A stretch of 64,000 nt of DNA. It comes from Selaginella moellendorffii. Lineage: Eukaryota > Streptophyta > Lycopodiopsida > Selaginellales > Selaginellaceae. The notes beneath the pieces were generated by a model. It saw only the letters and a program-made list of their open reading frames with translations, searched no databases and was not told the origin of the DNA. The stretch is from assembly GCF_000143415.4 (NCBI RefSeq), contig NW_003314279.1:916091-980090 (forward strand), in the 5' to 3' direction. Shown piece by piece: positions 30,501-39,381 of the stretch. Positions within the stretch are counted from its first letter, which is position 1, and every line of letters starts with the position of its first letter. Made by a program: the position numbers and the translations under genes.

Positions 30501-31675
30501 AAAGAGACTCCCTTTGCATCAAAGACTACCACCGCATTTTGATCACATATCTTGGCGACGGATATTAAGTTTCGTCGCAAGGTGGAAACATGCATGGCAC
30601 CATCAAAGGCCATGGTCCTTCCATGATCGAGTGAGAGCCGGAATTGCCCAATGCCGTCCACAGGGATGGTGGTATTGTCACCTAAATGAACACCACGTTT
30701 TCCAATGCTCGGCTGATAACACTCAAAAAGACTCTGCTTATGACTCATAAGATTAGTACAACCAGAGTCTAAGAGCCACCGGCTTGGTGCGGCAAGTGCC
30801 TCTGCGTTGTAGAGCTCCCCAACAGCCTCATTTGCAGTAGCAATTCCATCACGCTCAAGCAAATTGGCTTTCGCCAACGTAGCTAGTCGCTTGACAGGCT
30901 TGGGAGCAAGGCAATCTCGAGCCCAGTGGCCCATCTCCAAGCAGCGAGCACACTGATTCTTCGCAAGTCTAGGCTTGGCACGCCCAGATGCCACGGAATT
31001 TTGCCCTTTCTGGGCATTTGCAGCTGCATGCGGTTTTGCCACCTGGGCATCACCAGAAGCCTGCGAAGCATACATAGCCTGTGGCATTTCAGCTCTCTCA
31101 CTTCGCATGGCCTCAATGTTGCGAAGACTCCTCACGGCATCTGCCCAAGTCATCCCTGGTTGGAGAAGCAGGCTCTCAACTGCATTCTTCCAGCTCGCTG
31201 GCAAGGACCTGTAGAGCCGCAGCCTCTACTGCTCATCCGTGAGACAGTGCTTCGCCCCAACAGCCGCAAGTTGTGTGAAGAAGCCCTGGAGCTTGGCAGT
31301 GTGAGGCTGGATACTGCCATTTTCCTCTAGCCTCAAGGAATCCATTTGTGAATGGATGTTGAAGACATCCATTTCACTCTTGGTGCCATAAGTGTCACTC
31401 AGCCACTTCCAAAGCTCTGCCGTAGTGGACTTTGGAATCGATGGGGCAGCAAAGAGGACATTTGAAGACAAGCACATCACAATACTCCCTCTAGCCTTGG
31501 AATCCCGAAGGTTCCAATCACGCACCTCAGCAGCGCTAGAGCCTGGAGCCGGCGATGACTCTGTCCCATCTACAATCCCCAACAAACCATGAAACAAGAG
31601 ATAGGATTCAAGATGGATCTTGAATCCCTCAAACCCTTCTCCATCAAACTCGCGGATGGATGGCTTTCCTTCCAT
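27509..31675 (-). pseudogene. Copia gag-pol polyprotein with three in-frame stops
   Basis: A single frame of 1389 codons runs from ATG 31675 to a stop inside the 3' LTR with no frameshift. It is interrupted only by TAG at 31228-31226, TGA at 29989-29987 and TGA at 28684-28682. In order: gag; zinc knuckle CARCLEMGHWARDC (about 30940); protease WLLDSGCTNLMS; integrase HHCC (HKRLGHVHYQSL, CEACVLGKHH) and core (SDLCGP, FIDDYSR, VDGGGEY); reverse transcriptase (KTAFLNGDL, ALYGLKQ, YVDDLLIMG); RNase H (CYTDASFANN, SSAEAEYIA). Each stop is one C-to-T step from the expected sense codon (CAG, CGA, CGA), as expected for methylated cytosines. This copy is probably inactive unless the stops are read through. 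Confidence 0.95.
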
Positions 31676-31699
31676 AGCGCTATCCCAGCTCCGATACCA

Positions 31700-31787
31700 T
31701 GAGACAAATCGGGATCAAAGCGCACCGCGCTAGCGGACAGAACAGGAAAACCCTAATGGACGCGTGGAGAGGGTGTGTCGTGTAACA
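31700..31787 (-). repeat. 5' LTR of the copia element
   Basis: 88 bp, the minus-strand upstream LTR. The adjoining primer-binding site is at 31688-31699, with no gap between LTR and site. Confidence 0.95.
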
Positions 31788-33090
31788 AGCACAACCTGGT
31801 ATAGCATGCTTGTGCTATGTCAAACGCGTGTACCTCCTTGCAAACGAATGGACGCTGGAGTTGGCCGAGAATAGCATAAGACCACGCGATGCTCGAGAGC
31901 TGCTCGATCGATTCTTGGAACTGTTCTTCACCGAGCTCTGGAGAACCTTGTTTTGCTGAAGAGCCGCGTCCAATGACTCCAGGAAAGAATCCAGAGGTTG
32001 AGCCATGCCTAAAGAAGCTGGGCCAGTGCCTGTGCTTGAAACTCCTCTACTCGCAGCGTCCAAGAGCTTCTCAAAGAGTGCGGGCGAGCTATGCTGCATG
32101 GAAGCAAAAGTTCCGGCTACGTTGGCAATGTTCTGGGGATTGAACTCGTCAACCTTCGCCACTGCTGCTCGAGCGATTATCTCCATCTCTCCGTGGTAAA
32201 GAAGGTGGCCTCCAATCTTGGAGATGGCCCAGGCAATGTTGGAGACGCCCTGTGCGTTGCATTCCGGAAGAAGCTCCATAGCCGAAGCAACGAGCTCGGC
32301 GACGTCACACTGCATGGCGTACTTGAGCCTTCTCGCCTCGGACATGGACAGCGTCACGATCTTGTGAAGAGCAGTGGCGACGTTGATGGAGCTCAATCGA
32401 AACCTTCCTTTCACTCTCTCGATCGTCTCCAAAACTCCTTCCACGTCCCTCGAGTCGACCAAGTCCTGGTTGAGACGAATTTCCAGCAGCCTTGGATCTT
32501 TCAAGGCCGCTCGCCATCATCTGACTCTTCACCACCTCCTTCCTCTCGACGCTCCCCATAAACCACTGTCAACTCGGTCGTGAGCTCATCTTCGCCCTCG
32601 TCACCTTCGCTGCTCGCATCATCGTCCTTGTCTTTCTTCTTTTTGGTCTTAATCGCGCTGCGCGATTCCTCCACCTGCAATGCAGCCTCGGCACCTTCCT
32701 GCTTGGCCCTGGTCTTCTTCTTCTTCTTGGCCTTCTTGGAGATTCGCAAATGCGGGGGCAGTAGGGCCTGGAAATCCTCGTCGGTGAAGTTCCGGAAGCT
32801 CATATCCTGAATCGCAAGCTCCCGAGCTCTAGTCGCCCAATCCAGCTCGCCCGCCTTGCGCCGCTGCCTCTGATCTTCCTCCTCCTCCTCCTCCGAATCA
32901 TCGTCGTCAAAGAAATCCGGCTTCACTGGCGCCGGACGCGATGGCGCCGCGGCATTCGCACCCAACCAGGGAAATCGCCTCACCTGCGATCGCTGCCCCT
33001 GCCGCCAGTGCAGCGAAGAAAGCGCGCTACGTACAGCGCCGAGGAATGTAGGAGCTCCATGGCGAGCACTTAGGGCTGGGTAACACACGA
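31788..33090 (-). pseudogene. RAP-domain pseudogene copy B, 5' part
   Basis: Minus-strand homologue of the first 1.3 kb of the intact RAP gene. It begins near 33060-33090 (ARHGAPTFLGAVRSAL) and includes PDFFDDDDSEEEEEEDQ, the Lys-rich tract, and SINVATALHKI and NAQGVSNIAWAISKIGGHLL. It has lost the NPKKLKALAKRFNAHRERYM segment by an internal deletion (near 32605), has a frame break near 32510 and is cut at 31792 by the copia element. It is the left-arm counterpart of the intact gene in the large palindrome. Confidence 0.88.
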
Positions 33091-33358
33091 AAAGATTTTC
33101 TCGCTAATCAATCAGAAAGAATGGGCGATTTTTTAGTTGAGCGCTACATCACCGCGATCATTCGATGATCTTTTCCATCTTTTCTTGGTTTTTTTTGTTG
33201 TTCATCACCTTTTCGTGAGTCGTCCTAGAATAAAGAATAGGATCTCATCCGCCATACTTTCACGTACCTCGGACTTGATCTTTTCGTTTCAAGCACTCGT
33301 TTCATTAAAGTGCCACTTTATAATTCTTCCGAGCAGCGCGGCTTCGAAAACTCCAGCT
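33091..33358. promoter_or_regulatory. Duplicated RAP upstream region
   Basis: The reverse complement of this stretch matches 39005-39381 upstream of the intact RAP gene, including the segment with GCGCTACATCACCGCGATCATT and, from 33215 to 33340, CACGTACCTCGGACTTGAT and TCATTAAAGTGCCACTTTATA. There is no gene in it. It ties the left and right arms of the palindrome together. Confidence 0.7.
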
Positions 33359-33754
33359 ATGGTGGTGGAAGTAAGGCGGCACGCAATGGAGCTGTTTTGC
33401 CTGCTGCGCAAGGAATCCAGCCAGGAAGCGTCCGTGGCGATGCGAGAGGAGCCCGGGATCATAGCCGAGCTCGTGAAGAACCTGTCCGAGGCGGAGAGAA
33501 CGTCCATGCTGGGGATCATCGCGAAGGGGGATGGAGTCGTGAGGAGCGCTCTGGATCATCACCACCAAGATGGAGACAAGGGGCTACTTCACGTAGTGGC
33601 GGCGCTGGTGGTGGACGCCTCCCAGGACGCTGCGACGATCGAGGCGGCGGTGGGCATCGTTCTAAAGTTCGCGAAGCTTGGGGTGGAGACGCAGAAGATG
33701 ATCGAGCGGCTGGTGCAGCTGCTGGAGCCCGGGAGGTCTCTAGCCTCAGAGTAA
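33359..33754 (+). pseudogene. Helical gene fragment, unrecognised (armadillo-like look)
   Basis: An open frame from ATG 33359 encodes about 131 residues rich in Leu, Ala, Glu and Val (HAMELFCLLRKESSQEASVA, ELVKNLSEAERTSMLGIIAK), which would form amphipathic helices and loosely resemble armadillo-type repeats. The reading runs without a break into DNA belonging to the WD40 fragment on the other strand, so the true 3' end is missing. It is present only in the left arm of the palindrome. I cannot name the source gene. Confidence 0.35.
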
Positions 33755-34055
33755 TCTGACACGGTCCCTGAGTCGCAATCCCAGGCCCTGAGAGTTCCAT
33801 CGGTAGTACCAGTGAAGAGCCCTGCCGAGTCTGGAACCATAGCTATTCCCGTGATGCTCTCCTCGTGCTCTTTGAGCGTGGTGACGAGCGCCAACGGTGG
33901 AACTCTCAGGTGACGGTGGTAACAGCGTGGAGGACCTTGCACATCTCCCCATATCTACACGACCCTTCCAGCCAATCCGCACAAGCCCTTTGCGTGTGAG
34001 GGCTTCTTTGACCCCAATATCAGTGCCTCTGTAGGCGGCGGAAGAGCTGCTGGGT
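33742..34055 (-). pseudogene. CCCH zinc-finger/WD40 gene fragment, left copy
   Basis: The minus strand reads ALVTTLKEHEESITGIAMVP, LFTGTTDGTLRAWDCDSGTV, one WD40 repeat of the ZFWD type, preceded by degraded zinc-finger sequence. Small insertions (GAGAGTTCC near 33905) break it relative to the right copy at 38547. Confidence 0.75.
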
Positions 34056-34920
34056 AAATAGCACAGCTCGCCCGCAGTCTTTGAGAAGCTCATGGCGTTC
34101 CCAGGGAGTTTCGAGCACAGGAACTGGACCAGCTTCTTTGGTCGTTCGGGTGCATGGCTCAACCTCTGGATTCTTTCCTGGTTCTCCAGAGCTCGGTGAA
34201 GAACACTTCCAAGAAGAACCTTTCCCCGGGAAGCTATCGATCGAGCAGCTCTGGAGCATCGCGTGGTCTTATGCTGTTCTCGGCTAACTCCAGGGTCCAT
34301 TCTTCGCTCACGTTTGCAAGGAGATACGCGCGTTTGAGCCCCTGGGACAGCACAAGCATATGTTGCAGCTGACACAGCTATACCGGCCTTGAAGTGGGAA
34401 GGGAAGCATTTGCAGCTTGGCAGGATAGAGAAGCTGGGAAAAGGAGAGAAGCTCTCGCAAGTCCACTTCTTTCTTGCAAAAGGATACCGAGAGGTTCTTG
34501 GTGTGCACTGGAAGGCAGTGGATCCCCGAGTACGTTGATGCGGATTACTCTCTGGATTTTGCCATGAAGGGCGGTAAAGTTGCGATCGAGGTCAACCAGC
34601 CATTTTGCTCGGAACACAGGTCAGTACTCAAAGCTCTTAGGATGTTTTTTCTTTTTGTGATTCGTTTTGTGTGTTTGTTATAGGAGATCTTCTGGGACAC
34701 ACTGTTTTGAAGCATAGGTTGCTAGAGGCTGCTGGATGGAAGATTATCTCTGCTTCCTATGCTGAGGTGAAATTTTTTTTCTTTGTTGTAGTGGAGAAAA
34801 ATGTGTGTTTTGATGCAGTGGGAGAACTTACAAGGAGAGTCGGAGCACGTTGACTTCATACAAAAGCTTGTGACTCCTCACATCTTTCAATTAGAGCAAG
34901 CGAGTGAGCAAGCAGTGTGA
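34056..34920 (+). pseudogene. RAP 3' fragment, copy C
   Basis: Starts within the HSSPALFEKLMDAAS coding segment and runs through exon 2 (about 34682) and exon 3 to the GCAGTGTGA end. Deletions and frame changes occur throughout. It is joined upstream to the WD40 fragment and downstream, tail-to-tail, to a P450 fragment, as in copy A. Confidence 0.88.
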
Positions 34921-35400
34921 CCACTTTCACCTACCAGTTTCGGGGTTACATATTTTGGATTGCAACCAGAAGTAACTCGTGATTGAAAGCTCGGAATTCC
35001 ATCGGGAATTACTGGGAGACCAGGTTTAGTTGCCTTTGGGAAACTTCGTTGTGGAGCACAAACTTGATGCCCTCCACGTCCGTGACCCGTGAGCAAGCTT
35101 GTCTTGAACACCGTCCCATACCTTTGATCATACCCAGCAACAAGATCATTGTATAGATACTTCTTTTCCCTCTCCTTTGGGAAGACCTAAGGAGCCTCGG
35201 AGCAAGCAATCGTCACGTAAGGAATGAGCTCCCCAATGAGAGGCCATCCAATGCTTCCTGGGGGGAGCCTCTCCAGCTTCCGAAACCTCCATGATCGCCA
35301 GTAACGAGCCAGAGAGCTCTGGCGATCCCTGCTACCTAAATTCTGAAATCCACCATAGCACTTTGCGGCTCGATGGAGAGAGAGAGAGAGAGAGAGAGAG
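34921..35400 (-). pseudogene. Cytochrome P450 5' fragment, copy C
   Basis: The minus strand reads WRFRKLERLPPGSIGWPLIG and ELIPYVTIACSEAP, the proline-rich hinge of a plant P450, then RYGTVFKTSLLTGHGR before decaying. A GA microsatellite (about 35378-35401) sits at its 5' side as in copy A. Only the N-terminal part is present. Confidence 0.75.
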
Positions 35401-35491
35401 GAAACGTAAAGAGAGAAAGAAAGAAAGGCTTTCGCTAACGTGATCTTCGCAAGATCTTCTCGCAAAATAAAAGCTTAGTTATTCGCTCTAA

Positions 35492-35690
35492 GTTACCACT
35501 TGTATCCATACTCTGGCTCGTAAAAATCCTGTTCTTGCAGCTCTTTCTCTTTTTTGTCGTAGGAAAACTCCATCTCCTTCATGGCGTTGGATTTCACGTA
35601 GCTTCCCTGGCTCACCAGCGAGTAGTGAGACGAGGAGGAGCTCTTGTTCTTCAGAGCTCGCTGCCTCAGCTGGTTTTCAATGCTGACATT
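35492..35690 (-). pseudogene. Unrecognised C-terminal gene fragment
   Basis: The minus strand encodes SHYSLVSQGSYVKSNAMKEM, EFSYDKKEKELQEQDFY and EPEYGYKW followed by a stop. It has a coding look (charged, ends in a stop) but no start. I cannot name a family. Confidence 0.35.
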
Positions 35691-35743
35691 GGTTGGAAGA
35701 ACTTTCGTCGCTATCTGTGAGAATTATTTGCCCTTTTGCTTAA

Positions 35744-36809
35744 CCCTGGCTTGAGAATTCTGGAGCTGTTATTAGTTGTTGCAATCTGGGTTTGTGAAAG
35801 TCTATTCCAGAGATCTTCCAGAATAACAAGGTTCTAAATTTCAACTTTCACTACTCGTAGGGGCAATACCAGATTCTGTGTTTGCATAGCCGAAACTTTT
35901 CAAGTTTCTCTCTAGCTAGGTTTTGCTCCATATTCCAGTCTTCCTGCTATGCTTCCTAACAGCAGAATATAATCATTCCATTTCATTTCTGTAAAGAAGA
36001 ATCATTGAAACTAAAAGCTCTCGATTTTAGTTTCTTGCAATTTTTACCGATGAGACTGAATACTGCCTATTTGTAATTTATTCCAAACCGAGCCAACCTG
36101 ATGGTGTCGAGCCACACCATGCAGTGCCTGGCAAATGCAGTACGAGTTATTTGGGCGATTCTGGCTTGCAAGCGACACTGGAAAACCCTAGTGCTGTGAA
36201 CCTTCTTGCCAGATATCTGAACAAGCTTCCTGTTGTCACGCTCTCGTGCTATGTCCTGTGGCGCTCTTGCGGAGGAATATGCACAAGTCCCGCAGCGCCT
36301 CGCCAAATTCAAGCACACGATGAACAGCGACGGAATGCAGCAAAAGGTGAGTCCCAAGACGTTGGGGCTGGATGCTCCATAAGACCACTCCATCTTGTCG
36401 TCCCGGGATCTCTTTTGCCCCGTGCCCCGGTCTAAAGAGAGCGTAGAGACGAGCAATCCTTGCAAGCAAATTTGGGCGCTTGATCCGCTAGAACCTCCCC
36501 AAGAAGATTCGAAAAAACTGGTCAATGAATCGCTGGTGAGCCGGAGCTCGCCGATCCGGCGTCCCTTTGGAACACTCGGTGCCAGGACGGTGGCCGGGAG
36601 GAAGCGGCCCCACAAAGGTTTGTCCCTTGAACAGAGCATGGCAGTCTGGACTCTGGATGGAACGCTCCAAAAACGCTCGGAGATGGTGATCTCATACTCC
36701 GTACCTTGATCGCAGAACCTTGGGATCCGCGGGGACCTCGGGCGCAACCAGAACCACGACGCCATAGCTCGGATCTTTAGCTGGTAAGAATCATGTTTTA
36801 GGATAGTCT
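35744..36809 (+). repeat. Copy of PP2C downstream DNA, split by a 0.9-kb insertion
   Basis: 35744-35860 is homologous to 15475-15650 at and after the PP2C stop (CCTGGCTTGAG-ATTCT-GAGCTGTTATTAG). 36771-36809 is identical over 39 bp to 15673-15711. The DNA between them here has no counterpart at the PP2C locus. A piece of this or a related PP2C 3' region was thus copied into the palindrome centre. Confidence 0.75.
36067..36765 (-). other. Long open frame in the palindrome centre, unrecognised
   Basis: A 232-codon open frame on the minus strand, with an overlapping plus-strand frame at 36395-36709. The segment LWGRFLPATVLAPSVPKGRR looks ordinary and soluble, but neither frame matches a family I know. 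It may be another captured gene fragment read on the correct or the wrong strand. Confidence 0.25.
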
Positions 36810-36839
36810 CGGCGTGCAGATGCCAAGGACCTCTTTCTT

Positions 36840-37725
36840 TCTCTCGATCGAGCTATGGTGGATTCGAGAATTTAGGTAGCAGGGATCTGGCTCGTTACTG
36901 GCGATCATGGAGGTTTCGGAAGCTGGAGAGGTTCCCCCTGAGAATCATGGGATGGCCTCTCACTGGGGAGCTCATTCCTTACATGACGATTGCTCGCTCC
37001 GAGGCTCCTTACGTCCCAATGGAGAGGGAAAAGAAGTATCTATACAATGATCTTGTTGCTGGATTGTGACTTTAGTATGATCTTTGTGTGGAAAGGTATG
37101 GGACGGTGAGCTTGCTCACGGGTCACGGACATAGGGCATCAAGTTTGTGCTCCACAACGAGGGGGTGCTGTTTGAGTCTGGCTACACTCGATCGTGCTGG
37201 GAGAGGACAGCGAGCTCTATAAGAGAATGCACGCCATGCTCAACAGGTCTGTGGGCTCCACGCCTCTCAAGAAGTACCTCACACCAAGTAAGGGATGAGT
37301 ACGTGGAGCAGGAGCACCAAGATCTCGCTCCCAGAGGGTAAATTATTCTCCAGCATATATATTCTATGATCCTGATATGGTGATCTTGTAATACGACTTT
37401 CGAGGATGGATTGAAAGCACCTGGGAGTGGTGGCAGCCGCAGTTGTTTTCTCGCTCTCCTTGCCTAGTTCGTCTCCCTCGGCGCTGGAAATCGATCGGCT
37501 GTCTCTAGCCCATCAAGCAAAGGTAGGACGGGATTTAGTATCTGGTGCAAGGCTTGAAAGTGGCAGGCACGAGCCGATACTACAAGATCAAGTTTCCCAA
37601 AGGCAACTAAACCTGGTCTCCCAGTAATTCCCGATGGAATTCCGAGCTTTCAATCACGAGTTACTTCTGGTTGCAATCCAAAATATGTAAACCCGAAACT
37701 GGTAGGTGAAAGTGGTCACACTGCT
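36840..37725 (+). pseudogene. Cytochrome P450 5' fragment, copy D
   Basis: Plus-strand counterpart of copies A and C. It reads YWRSWRFRKLERFPLRIMGW and TGELIPYMTIARSEAPYV (36890-37020), then a KFVLHNEGVLFESGYTRS-like segment (37140-37190) and YVEQEHQDLAPRG (about 37300). Two internal deletions near 37195-37245 and stops break the frame. It ends in DNA shared with copies A and C (ACCCGAAACTGGTAGGTGAAAG). Confidence 0.75.
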
Positions 37726-37734
37726 TGCTCGCTC

Positions 37735-38546
37735 GCTTGCTCTATTTGACGGATGTGAGGAGCCACAATCTTTTGTATGAAGTCAAGTGCCCCGACTCTC
37801 CTTGTAAGTTCTCCCACTGCATGAAAACACACATTTTTCTCCACTACAACAAGAAAAAAAATTTCACCTCAGCATAGGAAGCAGAGATAATCTTCCATTC
37901 AGCAGCCTCCACCAACCTATGCTTCAAAACAGTGTGTCCCAGAAGATCTCCTATAACAAACACACAAAACGAATCACAAAAAGAAAAAACATCCTAAGAG
38001 CTTTGAGTACTGACCTGTGTTCCGAGCAAAATGGCTCGGCCGGTTGACCTCGATCACAACTTTACCGCCCTTCATGGCAAAATCCAGAGAGTAATCCGCA
38101 TCAACGTACTCGGGGATCCACTGCCTTCCAGTGCACACCAAGAACCTCTCGGTATCCTTTTGCAAGAAAGAAGTGGACTTGCGAGAGCTTCTCTCCTTTT
38201 CCCAGCTTCTCTATCCTGCCAAGCTGCAAATGCTTCCCTTCCCACTTGAAGGCCAGAACAACCTGGTATAGCTTGGGGTTGGCCGAGAACAGCATACGAC
38301 CACGCGATGCTCGAGAGCTGCTCGATCGATAGCTTCCCCGGGAAAGATTCTTCTCGGAACTGTTCTTCACCGAGCTCTGGAGAACCTTGTTCTTGCTGAA
38401 GAGCCGATGAGTCCAGGACAGAATCCAGAGGTTGAGCCATGACCCGAACGACCAAAGAAGCTGGGCCAGTTCCTGTGCTCGAAACTCCTTGGGAACTCCG
38501 CTCGCAGCGTCCATGAGCTTCTCAAAGAGTGCGGGCGAGCTGTGCT
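37735..38546 (-). pseudogene. RAP 3' fragment, copy D
   Basis: Minus-strand counterpart of copy C, from the exon 3 remains (about 37740-37820) through exon 2 (about 37870-37955) to MDAAS near 38515. Frame changes occur near 38230-38290 and 38430. It is the mirror partner of 34056-34920. Confidence 0.85.
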
Positions 38547-38830
38547 AAGCTCTTCCGCCGCCTTCAGAGGCACTGATATTGGGTCAAAGAAGCCCTCACA
38601 CCCAAAGGGATATGGGGAGAGGTGTAAGTTCCTCCACGCTGTTACCACCGTCACCGGGTTGGCGCTCGTCACCACGCTCAAAGAACACGAGGAGAGCATC
38701 ACGGGAATAGCTATGGTTCCAGACTCGGCAGTGCTCTTCACTGGTTCTACCGATGGAACTCTCAGGGCCTGGGATTGCGACTCAGGGACCGTGTCAGATT
38801 ACTCTGAGGCTAGAGGACAAACTTCGTCTC
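38547..38830 (+). pseudogene. CCCH zinc-finger/WD40 gene fragment, right copy
   Basis: The plus strand reads HPKGYGERCKFLHAVTTVT, half of a C3H1 zinc finger (the C-x3-H pair), then ALVTTLKEHEESITGIAMVP and LFTGSTDGTLRAWDCDSGTV, one complete WD40 blade start. This matches plant ZFWD proteins. No intron separates the parts and the rest of the propeller is missing. It is better preserved than the left copy. Confidence 0.78.
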
Positions 38831-39004
38831 CTATCTCTGTCACGCGTATATGAGGCGGGACTCCTTGGATCAGTCGTACATGGCTGGAACTCTGGAACTC
38901 TGAAGTCTAGAGGATTCATGCGTAGGGGAACGACTTGGTACGAGATCAAATCTGATCAAAGCAATGCAAGTCAAGAAGATTAACGTGACAATGCATGAAA
39001 CGAA

Positions 39005-39381
39005 CAAGTCGGTAAGAATTATAAAGTGGCACTTTAATGAAACGAGTGCTTGAAACGAAATGATCAAGTCCGAGGTACGTGAAAGTAGATCCTATTCTTT
39101 ATTCTAGGAACGAAAAGGTGATGAGCGAGAGGACACACAACAAAAAAACCATGCAGTTCTTCCAAGAAAAAATCGAAAAGATTTATTATGAAAACTCGAC
39201 GTAGAGAGGATGGTACCCTCGTTGTCAAACTGGGACTTCCCCTGGGCATTCCAAGGATCGTGGAATCCATCGAATGATCGCGGTGATGTAGCGCTCAACT
39301 AAAAAATCGCCCATTCTTTCTGATTGATTAGCGAGATAATCTTTTCGTGTTAGATGTGTTACCTAGCCCTAAGTGCTCGCC
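39005..39381 (+). promoter_or_regulatory. Upstream region of the intact RAP gene
   Basis: This stretch is shared with RAP copy B (left arm), and its last 140 bp also with copy A, so it probably includes the ancestral promoter and 5' leader. I see no clear TATA box near the start codon. Confidence 0.45.

Larger units (their letters stand above)
27479..31787 (-). mobile_element. Ty1/copia LTR retrotransposon, nearly full length, 4309 bp, very short LTRs
   Basis: Two 88-bp LTRs (27479-27566 and 31700-31787) are flanked by a perfect 5-bp duplication AGCAC (27474-27478 and 31788-31792). The LTRs end in TG and CA and differ at two sites. On the minus strand the 5' LTR is followed at once by TGGTATCGGAGC (31699-31688), a primer-binding site for initiator tRNA-Met. 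A G-rich polypurine tract (about 27567-27580) stands before the 3' LTR. Gene order gag, protease, integrase, RT, RNase H defines copia. It is inserted in the RAP pseudogene copy B. Confidence 0.97.

Noticed and set aside
33137-39300. Helitron identity for the gene-fragment cassette
   Set aside because: No convincing TC start with a CTRR hairpin end could be placed, and no Rep/helicase sequence is present.
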